A stretch of DNA of 26,354 nt from JBLNCE01 sp050260415 (GTDB lineage Bacteria; Bacillota; UBA4882; JAAYXC01). The stretch spans positions 1 through 26,354 of the forward strand of contig JBLNCE010000091.1 of NCBI GenBank assembly GCA_050260415.1. The letters are read 5' to 3'. The position numbers and the translations under genes are program-made. Below the pieces are notes generated by a model, which was not told the DNA's origin, searched no databases, and was given only the letters and a program-made list of their open reading frames with translations. Shown here one piece after another: positions 1-6,480 of the stretch; positions within the stretch are counted from its first letter, which is position 1, and each line of letters opens with the position of its first letter.

Positions 1-333
1 GAAAGTCGGGATCCGGATCCTAGGGCATTTATGCCCTTGCCAGATCTAGTGTAGCGGTAGGCTCTCAGCCTACCGTCGACAGAAACGATGTTTCGGAACA
101 ACCATTGCTCAGAACATAGCCACGCGCAAAATGACAGAAAAACTATAACACTCCTTGGGTGACAGGTCAACCGCGCCGTGGCTGGGGTTCTGGGGGAGAG
201 GGGTTAGGGGTGGCGCGGGTGGGCGTTGGTTGTGGTAATTGTTTCACCCTTCACTCTTCACACTTTGGTTGGTCTGCAGGAACTGAAGGTTTGTGGCCGA
301 ATTTTCAAAAAAACCAAGAGGTGAATTGCCACC
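1..333. other. Gene-free left edge with two hairpins
   Basis: No convincing coding region is visible here. Two hairpins lie close together: AGGGCA/TGCCCT at 22-37 and a perfect 9-bp stem with a 3-nt loop at 55-75 (CGGTAGGCT/AGCCTACCG). Neither is followed by a T tract, so I do not call them terminators. A run of four G tracts lies at 184-210 and is listed separately. The last 20 bases hold the ribosome binding site of the next gene. I could not recognise a promoter. Confidence 0.5.
184..210 (+). other. Putative G-quadruplex motif
   Basis: Four runs of at least four G are separated by loops of 4, 3 and 3 nt (TTCT, AGA, TTA), which satisfies the usual G4 pattern on the + strand. It lies about 124 bp upstream of the DUF3795 start, so it could fall in that gene's promoter or leader. 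Folding in vivo is inference only. Confidence 0.45.
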
Positions 334-723
334 ATGACAATCGGCGCCTGCGGCGATAATTGCGATCTATGCCCCAGATTCATGGCCACTAAGTCCGGCT
401 CCGAGGAGCGCCTGGCGGAAGTCGCCCGTCTCTGGCTGCGTCTCGGGTTGCGCGACCGCCTCGTCTCAAATGATGAGATCAGGTGCGAGGGGTGCCGCCC
501 CGAAAACAACTGCGCCTACCGGGAACAGCGCGACTGCGCCTTCGGGCGGAAGCACGCCAATTGCGGCCTGTGTGAGGATTATCCCTGCAAAATCGTGGAA
601 AAGACCCTCCGGCGGTCCGCGGATTGGAAGAGGAAGGCCGAGCATTGTAGGGATTTTGCTCTGATTGAGGAGGCATTCTTTCGAAAAAAGGAGAATCTTG
701 ACCGGATAAGCGGCGAAAGATGA
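334..723 (+). CDS. DUF3795 family cysteine-rich protein
   Basis: This 129-residue soluble protein opens with a C-x3-C-x2-CP pattern (Cys6, Cys10, Cys13). A central Cys-rich block follows, including RCEGC, a second pair around ENNC/RDC and CGLCEDYPC. This arrangement is typical of DUF3795 proteins, which are thought to bind a metal or Fe-S cluster; their biochemical role is not established. The length is normal for the family. ATG at 334 is preceded by AAGAGGTGA about 10 bases upstream. The gene stands alone and is followed directly by the first hexamer-repeat array. It appears intact, unlike several of its downstream neighbours. Confidence 0.75.
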   Translation: MTIGACGDNCDLCPRFMATKSGSEERLAEVARLWLRLGLRDRLVSNDEIRCEGCRPENNCAYREQRDCAFGRKHANCGLCEDYPCKIVEKTLRRSADWKRKAEHCRDFALIEEAFFRKKENLDRISGER

Positions 724-749
724 ACCGCCTCACCAATGCAGAGGTTTTC

Positions 750-860
750 ATCGGGGTCGGTATCGGAATCGGGGTCGGGATCGAAAGGGCAAATACCGAG
801 AAACCCTCCTCGGTTTCGGGGTAAACGACGATCGACCCCGATACCGACCCCGACCCCGAT
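750..860. repeat. TCGGNN hexamer arrays, inverted pair 1
   Basis: The left array (750-785) reads as consecutive hexamers TCGGGG, TCGGTA, TCGGAA, TCGGGG, TCGGGA, TCGAAA. The right array (831-860) is the same kind of sequence on the opposite strand, so the two can pair into a long imperfect hairpin around a spacer of about 45 nt. The block 828-860 is identical (33 bp) to 1391-1423. Because the period is six, the arrays contain no stop codon in any of the six frames. Confidence 0.85.
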
Positions 861-862
861 TG

Positions 863-889
863 AGATCGGAATCGGGATCGAAGGGGTAA
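863..889 (+). repeat. Short TCGGNN array carrying the RBS of the four-helix-bundle gene
   Basis: GATCGGAATCGGGATCG is followed by AAGGGGTAA. The same tail, ATCGA followed by a purine-rich stretch and GTAA, closes the + oriented arrays near 1371-1378, 1755-1765 and 2602-2612. Here AAGGGG (881-886) sits seven bases before the ATG at 894, so the end of the repeat appears to supply the ribosome binding site. Confidence 0.7.
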
Positions 890-893
890 TACA

Positions 894-1274
894 ATGGCAT
901 TCGGACATGAGAAACTTGATGTCTATCAAGCGGCCATCAAGTACGTCGGGTGGGCCTTCAGACTGGGTGAAAAGCTTACGGGCCAACATCGTCATGCAAA
1001 GGACCAGCTCCTACGCGCATCACAGGCAATCCCGCTGAATATTGCGGAGGGCAACGGTAAAGCCACCGAAGGAGATCGTAGACGATTCTTTGAGATCGCT
1101 CGGGGGTCGGCTTTGGAATGCGGTGCTGTACAGGATGTTCTGGAGGTGTGCGGCGCTCTTTCATCGCAAGAGAACGCTGATGCCAAGAAGCTGCTTGATC
1201 GCATTGTCGCCATGCTTACAAAATTGGGCCAGCGCGGTTATTCTGTCCAGGAAGAGACGATCGGTTATGACTAG
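894..1274 (+). CDS. Four-helix bundle protein (S23/IVP-like)
   Basis: This 126-residue all-helical protein belongs to the family first described as proteins encoded in 23S rRNA intervening sequences. The recognisable pattern is an N-terminal LDVYQAAIK-type helix, then the signature helix SQAIPLNIAEGNGK, then RRRFFEIARGSALECGAVQDVL, and a fourth helix ending KLGQRGYS. Known structures form pentameric bundles related to Avd of diversity-generating retroelements, but the function is unknown. ATG at 894 is preceded by AAGGGG at seven bases, supplied by the repeat. No rRNA is nearby. The gene lies inside a cluster of TCGGNN arrays, and the 17 bp at 1273-1289, overlapping its stop codon, recur exactly at the edge of another array (2673-2689). 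The reading frame is intact, while the genes just downstream are broken. Confidence 0.85.
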   Translation: MAFGHEKLDVYQAAIKYVGWAFRLGEKLTGQHRHAKDQLLRASQAIPLNIAEGNGKATEGDRRRFFEIARGSALECGAVQDVLEVCGALSSQENADAKKLLDRIVAMLTKLGQRGYSVQEETIGYD

Positions 1275-1328
1275 CCGAAAGGATCGACCAAGTATGAGCA
1301 AACATACCATTGGCGATAAAGGCAAACT

Positions 1329-1423
1329 TCGGGGTCATGGGTCAGTATCGGAATCGGGATCGAAACCGAAAGAGTAATGGTAAGGCAAAAACGATCGACC
1401 CCGATACCGACCCCGACCCCGAT
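1329..1423. repeat. TCGGNN hexamer arrays, inverted pair 2
   Basis: The + oriented array at 1329-1365 is slightly degenerate (TCGGGGTCATGGGTCAGTATC, then GGAATCGGGATCG). It is paired with a minus-oriented array at 1394-1423, with about 28 nt between them. 1391-1423 is an exact copy of 828-860. The two copies therefore form a 33-bp direct repeat bracketing the four-helix-bundle gene. Confidence 0.85.
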
Positions 1424-1444
1424 ATGCAACACGAGGCGATCTCA

Positions 1445-1766
1445 ATGTCCAGAGACGACTACGTCAACTGATCAAACGCATCCGCTCCTTCCTTGCCACC
1501 GACGAGGATTCCGCCTGCCCGTGCCCGAAAACGAAGTGTGAGTGGCAGGCAAGTGCTGCGAATGCGTCCGCATCCACCGCCATTTCGGCGACCACGTTCC
1601 GAACTGCCTGCAGCCCATGCTCCGGGACAAAGTGGCGGCCATCGCCCGCGCCGCGGAAATGACCGCGGCACCGAAACCCACGACGCCGGGGGAGTATTGG
1701 GACTATGTCAACGAGGTGGCTCCATCGGGGTCGGTATCGGAATCGGGATCGGAATCGAACGAGTAA
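1445..1766 (+). pseudogene. Frameshifted Cys/His-rich small protein gene
   Basis: Three frames join into one plausible protein of about 107 residues. ATG at 1445 (or 1424) gives MSRDDYVN. The frame starting at 1468 gives LIKRIRSFLATDEDSACPCP and on to KCEW. The frame open from 1542 gives GKCCECVRIHRHFGDHVPNC and continues to the stop. Each junction needs one missing base restored, near 1467/1468 and 1547/1548. The CPCPKTKCEW...CECVRIHRH pattern looks like a small metal-binding protein, but I cannot name a function. The C-terminus runs into a TCGGNN array and so gains a serine/glycine/glutamate tail before the TAA at 1764-1766. The start codon lies just after the preceding array. Sequencing error is an alternative explanation for either indel. 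Confidence 0.6.
1724..1763 (+). repeat. Single TCGGNN array inside a 3' coding end
   Basis: The hexamers TCGGGG, TCGGTA, TCGGAA, TCGGGA, TCGGAA and TCGAAC are followed by GAGTAA. The array forms the last codons of the upstream broken gene. A shorter related piece, GGAATCGGAAAGGG, lies at 1808-1821, next to a nucleotidyltransferase fragment. Confidence 0.8.
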
Positions 1767-1808
1767 GGCCGGTGTCTTTATCGCAAGCCAAGAGGTTACT
1801 CCATCTAG

Positions 1809-1922
1809 GAATCGGAAAGGGCTAAATCCCGGGAACATTACCTCGAGAAAACCTCGCGCTGGCAGCAACAATGGCCACTGGTGACCGTGATTCCTTGGGA
1901 TAACGGGGAGAATCTTGCATGA
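1809..1922 (+). pseudogene. C-terminal fragment of a nucleotidyltransferase-like gene
   Basis: From 1824 this frame reads KSREHYLEKTSRWQQQWPLV, then TVIPW, and stops at TGA 1920-1922. That ending matches the C-terminus of the next gene (IYLNKVKRWKQCWPKLQIVPW-like), so it looks like the tail of a related gene. Its front part is missing, an in-frame TAG lies at 1806-1808, and the sequence upstream is repeat DNA. Its stop overlaps the next ATG as ATGA, as in an old tandem gene pair. The call rests on about 25 residues, so it is tentative. Confidence 0.5.
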
Positions 1923-2509
1923 CGGCCTGGAATGAGGACCTCGATACGCAGATCCGGACACTGCGCGCGATCCTTCGTCAGAGCACCCCGATCGAGCGGG
2001 TTCTTTCCCATGCAGCCCGCCTCGGGATGCCCGATTGGTATCTGGGCGCGGGCTGTCTTGCCCAGACCGTCTGAAATGCGTTGTCCGGATACGATCTCAC
2101 TGCCCATCTCAACGATCTCGATCTGGTCTACTTCGATGGACACGATCTCAGCTATGAAGCGGAGGATCGGTATATCCGGCAAGCGCATGAGCTATTCAAG
2201 CATTTGCCGATACGGGTGGAAGTAAGAAACCAAGCCCGCGTCCATCTCTGGTACGAGCGGCATTTCGGCTATCCCATCGAGCCGTACCGTTCGGTGGAGG
2301 AGGCCATCAACACCTGGCTGACCACGGCCACCTGCGTCGGCGTGAGATATCAAAAGGACACGTTCTCCGTCTATGCCCCGTACGGCTTGAACGATCTGTT
2401 CGGGATGATCGTCAGGCCCAATAAGCTTCAGATCACGGAGGAAATCTATCTCAACAAGGTGAAACGCTGGAAGCAATGTTGGCCGAAGCTGCAGATCGTT
2501 CCGTGGTAA
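1919..2509 (+). pseudogene. Nucleotidyltransferase family (DUF925-like), nonsense mutation
   Basis: The frame from ATG 1919 to TAA 2509 encodes 196 residues interrupted by one in-frame TGA at 2072-2074. Before it the protein reads WYLGAGCLAQTV. After it come NALSGYDLTAHLNDLDLVYF, then VEVRNQARVHLWYERHFGYP, TTATCVGVR, YAPYGLNDLFGMIVRPNK and a C-terminus ending VPW. This order is typical of COG3575/DUF925 proteins, which have a nucleotidyltransferase-like fold with LNDLDLVYFD as the metal-binding acidic motif. Relatives have Trp at the TGA position, so a single TGG-to-TGA change explains the break. Other genes here use TGG for Trp and TGA as stop, which argues against recoding. A weak restart at ATG 2081 would lack the N-terminus. 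Confidence 0.75.
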
Positions 2510-2517
2510 GAAGTCTT

Positions 2518-2550
2518 ATTTAGTGCGGTACGTCTACCCGCACACTAAAC
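2518..2550. other. Imperfect hairpin after the nucleotidyltransferase pseudogene
   Basis: TTTAGTGCGG pairs with CCGCACACTAAA (one 2-nt bulge) around a loop of about nine bases. It lies just downstream of the stop codon at 2507-2509 and may be a remnant terminator. No T tract follows. Confidence 0.35.
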
Positions 2551-2570
2551 GGCCACTTACCGCGCTTTTC

Positions 2571-2718
2571 ATCGGGGTCGGTATCGAAATCGGTATCGGG
2601 ATCGAGGGGGTAATCCCTTATCTTTCGAACACGAGCGAACCCCGTCCAGAATGAGCCCCTCGTTTATAGCAAAGCCGAAAGGATCGACCCCGATTCCGAT
2701 ACCGACCCCGACCCCGAT
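2571..2718. repeat. TCGGNN hexamer arrays, inverted pair 3
   Basis: The + array at 2571-2605 ends in GAGGGGGTAATCC. The minus-oriented array at 2683-2718 starts at GCCGAAAGGATCGACC. About 77 nt of unrecognised sequence lie between them. The 17 bp at 2673-2689 are identical to 1273-1289, next to the four-helix-bundle gene. The geometry matches the other two inverted pairs, suggesting a recurring unit that here has an empty interior. Confidence 0.85.
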
Positions 2719-2815
2719 TAGAGCATCAGGACCTCTGCTGACTAATGCCCCATAATGCAACCCCCGCCCCGGCAAATTCGGTTTATCGTTTATGATGTCA
2801 TGATGAGGAGGGTTC

Positions 2816-3598
2816 ATGTTGAAGATCTACAAAGTCGACGCCTTTACCGACAAACCTTTCGCCGGCAATCCCGCCGGGGTTTGCATGCTGGACGGGGAGA
2901 AGGACGACCGGTGGCTGCAGAACGTGGCGCGGGAGATGAACCTGCCGGAGACCGCGTTTCTTCTGCCACGGGGCGCGGGCTATGATTTACGGTGGTTCAC
3001 GCCCACGACCGAGATCGACCTCTGCGGCCACGCGACCCTGGCGAGCGCCCACATCCTGTATAGCCGGGGATACCTGGCGGACGGCGCGGCGGCCGCGTTC
3101 CAGACCAAGAGCGGCCGTCTGACAGCCGCCTTAATCGACGGGTGGATCCGGTTGGATTTCCCCGCCGTCCCCGCGGAAGAAGCGGAAGCGCCCGCGGGGC
3201 TGATTGAGGCGTTGGGTGTGCGGCCCGTGTACACGGGCCGGAACAAATTCGACTACCTGGTCGAGGTGGAGTCTGAAAGCAAGTTGCGCGATCTCGAACC
3301 GGATCTGGCAAGCTTGGCCAAGGTGCAGATGCGCGGCGTCATCGTCACCGCCCGGTCCCAGGAGTATGATTTCGTCTCCCGGTTCTTCGCGCCAGCGGTC
3401 GGTATCGACGAGGATCCCGTGACCGGTTCGGCCCATTGCTGCCTGGGACCATACTGGCGGGAGAGGCTGGGGAAGGATGATTTCGTGGCATACCAAGTAT
3501 CGCCGCGGGGCGGCCTCGTCAGAGTCGCGGTGCGCGGCGAGCGGGTCTTGCTCTCAGGCAAGGCGGTGACGATCCTCGCGGGGGAATTGGTTGTCTAG
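2816..3598 (+). CDS. PhzF family isomerase/epimerase-like protein
   Basis: This 260-residue cytoplasmic protein has the two-fold diaminopimelate-epimerase-like architecture of the PhzF family. Visible motifs are the N-terminal VDAFTDKPFAGNPAGV, MNLPETAFL with the family's catalytic glutamate at Glu45, RWFTPTTEIDLCGHATLASA, and in the second half GIDEDPVTGSAHCCLGPYW. PhzF of phenazine synthesis is an isomerase, but most homologues act on unknown substrates, and no phenazine genes are here. ATG 2816 is preceded by GAGGAGGG at close spacing. The gene faces the minus-strand QueG-like gene. The length is normal and no defect is seen. The specific substrate cannot be inferred. Confidence 0.9.
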   Translation: MLKIYKVDAFTDKPFAGNPAGVCMLDGEKDDRWLQNVAREMNLPETAFLLPRGAGYDLRWFTPTTEIDLCGHATLASAHILYSRGYLADGAAAAFQTKSGRLTAALIDGWIRLDFPAVPAEEAEAPAGLIEALGVRPVYTGRNKFDYLVEVESESKLRDLEPDLASLAKVQMRGVIVTARSQEYDFVSRFFAPAVGIDEDPVTGSAHCCLGPYWRERLGKDDFVAYQVSPRGGLVRVAVRGERVLLSGKAVTILAGELVV

Positions 3599-3614
3599 GC
3601 TTCGCACCTTATTT

Positions 3615-3647
3615 GTAGTGGACTCGCGACTCGCGACGCGCGACTAC
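3615..3647. terminator. Hairpin between convergent genes
   Basis: GTAGT at 3615-3619 pairs with ACTAC at 3643-3647, and the interior is rich in CGCG (ACTCGCG occurs twice in tandem). It lies in the 56-bp gap between two convergent stop codons and could act as a shared terminator. The T tracts are weak. Confidence 0.3.
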
Positions 3648-3654
3648 TCCGGCC

Positions 3655-4350
3655 TCACGCCCGCTCTTTCTCCCCCCCATGACACACGGCCATGCATACG
3701 CCGCAGACCGAGCCGCGCCCCACCCGGCTAAAGCGGGCGCGCATATAATCCAGGCAAGCCCGCGCATCCACCAGTTCCGCGCGCGCGGTACCGGGTGTCC
3801 ACGTCGCGCCGCGGATCGCCCCCGCTGGACAAGCCTCGACGCACGCCCGGCAAGCGCCGCACCTGGAGGTCCCGTCAACTGTTGAACTTGGCGCGGGTAG
3901 ATCCGTCAAGACCGTGGCCAGGCGCACACGCGGGCCGTATGCCGGGGTCACCAGCAGCGCGTGCCGTCCGATCCATCCGATCCCGGCCAGGGTAGCCGCG
4001 GTCTTGTGTGGAAATAAGGCGGCCTGGGCAACGGCGTCGGTCGTTTGTGAAGCGGGGATGGGGAGCGCGCTGAATCCCGCCGCCGCCAGGGCGCCGCTGA
4101 TGAGAAACGCCGCCCGGTCGAGCAGGGCGTTGGCGGTGCGGTAGTGATGGTAATAGGTCATGGTGGGCGCCATGCCCGCCGCCACCTGCGCGACGACTTC
4201 CGGCGCCAGCGGCACCGCGATGGTCACGGCGGAAGGCAGGCCCTCGACCGGCGCGGGCAAGCCCGCCACGGCCAAGGCAACCAGCCCTTCCCGGCGGGCG
4301 ATCGCCCGCAGGCCGCGCCAGAGACGGTCAGACTTTGCCGGCTTCGCCAT
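3655..4350 (-). CDS. Short QueG-like protein with two [4Fe-4S] motifs
   Basis: This protein of about 231 residues resembles the core of epoxyqueuosine reductase. It has PHKTAATLAGIGWIGRHALL and a YGPRVRLATVLTD segment, then CGACRACVEACP and a second cysteine group, C-x17-C-x2-C-x3-C near the C-terminus, as expected for two [4Fe-4S] clusters. True QueG is about 300-380 residues and adds HEAT-like repeats; this shorter form is common in anaerobes and probably has another redox role. Start: ATG 4350 or ATG 4362, both overlapping the flavin reductase end. Neither has a clear Shine-Dalgarno, so translational coupling is likely. A longer frame to 4515 reads as out-of-frame flavin reductase sequence. 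Its position after a flavin reductase suggests an electron-transfer partnership (inference). Confidence 0.75.
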   Translation of the reverse strand: MAKPAKSDRLWRGLRAIARREGLVALAVAGLPAPVEGLPSAVTIAVPLAPEVVAQVAAGMAPTMTYYHHYRTANALLDRAAFLISGALAAAGFSALPIPASQTTDAVAQAALFPHKTAATLAGIGWIGRHALLVTPAYGPRVRLATVLTDLPAPSSTVDGTSRCGACRACVEACPAGAIRGATWTPGTARAELVDARACLDYMRARFSRVGRGSVCGVCMAVCHGGEKERA

Positions 4351-4900
4351 TGGAAAAGCCATAGGTTGCCAGAGTCCGGCCGACTTCCCAGTAGGCGCCC
4401 GGACCATAGGCAAAGGTGCCGAACTTCTGCGGATCGATGCGGCCGTGCTGATCGAGGATCTCCTGGTCGAGATGGACGGCCAGGATCTCGCCCAGGAAGA
4501 GGTCGTGCGAACCAAGGGGGATCGTCTGTTTGACGCTGACCTCCAGGTTGACGGGGCATTCGGCGATCATCGGCGCGCGCACGGCGTGCCCGGTCACGGC
4601 GGTCAGGCCCAGGGCGGCGAACTTGTCAACCTCGCGCCCGGAAACGACGCCGCAGAAATCGGTCGCCAGCAACAGGCGCTGGTTGGGCAGGTTGACGGTG
4701 AATTCACCGGTCGCTTTGATCAATTCGTATGAATAACGGGTCGGCCTGATGCCCAGTCCGACCATGGGGGGGTTTGAACACACCGTACCCGCCCAGGCCA
4801 GGGTGATGATGTTCGAGCGGCGCCCGGGAGCGGCACAGCCGACCATTACCGTGGGCACCGGGCAGAGCAATGTGCCAGGCGGTTTAGTTATCTTTGGCAT
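4328..4900 (-). CDS. Flavin reductase family protein
   Basis: This 190-residue protein has the split-barrel FMN-binding flavin reductase pattern. PVPTVMVGCAAPGRRSNIIT at the N-terminus is followed by LAWAGTVCSNPPMVGLGIRP, a GEFTVNLPN segment, and a CPVNLEVSVKQ/HDLFLGEILAV block. Such proteins bind FMN and either reduce it with NAD(P)H or serve as flavoprotein electron carriers. The start overlaps the end of ylbF by 17 bp and the end overlaps the QueG-like gene by 23-35 bp, so the three are probably one transcript. The length is normal and nothing is missing. The physiological partner is unknown; the neighbouring Fe-S protein is the obvious candidate. Confidence 0.85.
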   Translation of the reverse strand: MPKITKPPGTLLCPVPTVMVGCAAPGRRSNIITLAWAGTVCSNPPMVGLGIRPTRYSYELIKATGEFTVNLPNQRLLLATDFCGVVSGREVDKFAALGLTAVTGHAVRAPMIAECPVNLEVSVKQTIPLGSHDLFLGEILAVHLDQEILDQHGRIDPQKFGTFAYGPGAYWEVGRTLATYGFSNGEAGKV

Positions 4901-5255
4901 CCGTTTCCAGATCCCCCTCCGCCGCGCGCTCTGCCAGTCCAGCGGCCACCATTATCTCGTTCTGAAGACCCAGGACAAGATCAGCCAAGCGTGCCTCCGC
5001 GGCAAGCAATTCCCTGATATAGGGGTTGTAGCCGACGATCTCCGCCAGCCGGCGCAGTTCTTTGGCCTCATCCTCGCCCGCTTTACCGGCCACGAATGCC
5101 TTGCGGTATTCTTCCTGGCGCCGTTTGAAATCCCGCAGCATCAGACGGGCCGCCTCGTGCTCTTCCACTTTGGCCCGCGCGGACTGCACCGAAGCATACT
5201 CCGGCGTTTCCTTGACGGCCTGCCCAAGTTGCTGTGCCAATGCGCGTGGATTCAC
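4884..5255 (-). CDS. YlbF family regulator
   Basis: This 123-residue, largely helical, highly charged protein matches the YlbF/YmcA family. The N-terminus MNPRALAQQLGQAVKETPEY is typical, followed by LMLRDFKRRQEEYRKAF and a second helix around NPYIRELLAAEARLADLV. In Bacillus subtilis YlbF forms the Y-complex with YmcA and YaaT, which promotes RNase Y-dependent mRNA maturation and affects competence, sporulation and biofilm formation. The start is GTG 5255 with AAGGGG about ten bases upstream, chosen because it gives the family's usual first residues. It lies 53 bp after the M20 gene, with a small hairpin (AGCAGC/GCTGCT) in the gap, and overlaps the flavin reductase start. Confidence 0.85.
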   Translation of the reverse strand: MNPRALAQQLGQAVKETPEYASVQSARAKVEEHEAARLMLRDFKRRQEEYRKAFVAGKAGEDEAKELRRLAEIVGYNPYIRELLAAEARLADLVLGLQNEIMVAAGLAERAAEGDLETDAKDN

Positions 5256-5308
5256 GGATATCAGTCCCCTTATTAGCAGCGAGGCTGCTTCATTTTATGC
5301 CGTACCGT

Positions 5309-6480
5309 TTATGTCTTACACTTCCCTAATTCCCATCCGAGCTCGCAGAGCAAGGCAAGGCGCGGCGCCAGGGATGACACGAGGATATGCTCGTGTTCCG
5401 CGTGCGCTCCGGCCCCGGCGGGTCCGAGTCCATCCAGGGTGGGGACGCCTAGCGCGGCGCAAAAGTTTCCGTCGGAACCGCCTCCGGAGGCGGCGGCATT
5501 CAGGTTTAAGCCCAGGGGACGTCCGATCCGCTCGGCGAGAGCGAACAACGCGCGGCCGCCATCATTTTCGGGCATGGGCGGCCGGGTGATCTCTCCCTCC
5601 AGCCGGTAGCGCGCCCCAACGACCCGGGTCTCAGCCGCAGCGCGGTTGATGGCAGCCAGAGCAGCCTCGACAGACGCGGGGTTCGTCAGCCTGAGGTCTA
5701 TCTCCGCCTGCGCATAGTCCGGCACGATATTCGGTCTGATCCCGCCGGCGGCGGTACCGACCGTGACGGAAAAATCTCCTTGTCCGTCGTTCAAACGTTC
5801 CAGCGCCAAAATCTTGGCGGCCAGATCGACGAGGGCGTTTACGCCGGCCTCCCGATCGGCGCCCGCATGCGCGGCCCGGCCGAAGACGCGCAAGATGTAG
5901 CGGCCGATGCCTTTACGCGCGGTGATCACCTTATCCAGCGCCGGTGCCGGTTCAACCACCAGTGCGGCACGGGCTTCGACTGCCGCGGCTTCGATCAACG
6001 GACGGGATGACAAGGAGCCGATCTCCTCGTCCGCATTGATGACGATTGTCACGGGACAAGCGGGCCACCCTTCGCGGGCCCAGATACGGCAAGCCGCCAC
6101 GCAGAGAGCCAGCCCGCCCTTGCAGTCGTAGACCCCGGGACCGGAAAGGCGGTCCCCGGCGGGTTCCGGGGACCGGAAAGGCGGTCCCCGGCGGGTTCCG
6201 GGCGGCGCGCGGTGCCGGGCGCATGGACGGTATCGAGGTGCCCCAGCAACAATATGGGCCGCCCCTGCCCGGCATGCCGTGCCACGAGATGACGGCCGTA
6301 CTTTTCCGCCGGGACGGTCCGGACCTCAAAGTTCAGCGCGAGGAGTTCCCGGCTCAGGATGTCGCCTGCCCGCCCGATCCCCTCCACCTGGCCCGTCCCC
6401 GTGTCGATCGCCGCCAGTTCGCCCAGGAATGTTAGTGTCTCCGGGACCAGATCATGGGCGCTTTTGAGTAGATCGATCAT
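5309..6480 (-). pseudogene. M20 family metallopeptidase, broken by 32-bp duplication
   Basis: The N-terminal part (from ATG 6480) reads ILLLGHLDTVH, with the metal-binding His and Asp of M20 peptidases, and goes out of frame at a 32-bp exact tandem duplication (6137-6200). Removing one copy restores a single frame of 379 residues and creates DRLSGPGVYDCKGG, where the bridging Asp of the family is expected. It then runs on through VINADEEIGS (catalytic Glu pair), the GRAAHAGADREAG dimerisation region and a C-terminal segment with GGGSDGNFCAALG and HAEHEH metal ligands. The family includes carboxypeptidase G2-like and other aminoacyl or peptide hydrolases. As written it gives a 143-residue truncated product. 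ATG 6480 overlaps the previous stop as ATGA. It is either a true mutation, a reversible contraction/expansion site, or an assembly artefact. Confidence 0.85.
6137..6200. repeat. Exact 32-bp tandem duplication in the M20 gene
   Basis: The 32 bases at 6137-6168 are repeated without a mismatch at 6169-6200. Since 32 is not a multiple of three, the extra copy shifts the frame. The frame offset between the two open halves (starts at 6480 and 6100) is exactly that caused by 32 extra bases. The unit itself contains GGACCG and CGGTCC and can fold. Confidence 0.95.

Noticed and set aside
894..1274. 23S rRNA intervening sequence
   Set aside because: The protein is of the type found in such sequences, but no rRNA sequence flanks it.
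2072..2074. TGA read as Trp or selenocysteine
   Set aside because: Other genes in the window use TGG for Trp and end in TGA. No SECIS-like hairpin was evident, and the expected residue is Trp, so a nonsense mutation is simpler.
750..2718. CRISPR array
   Set aside because: The repeats are degenerate hexamers in both orientations with irregular distances. There are no unique spacers of constant length and no cas genes.
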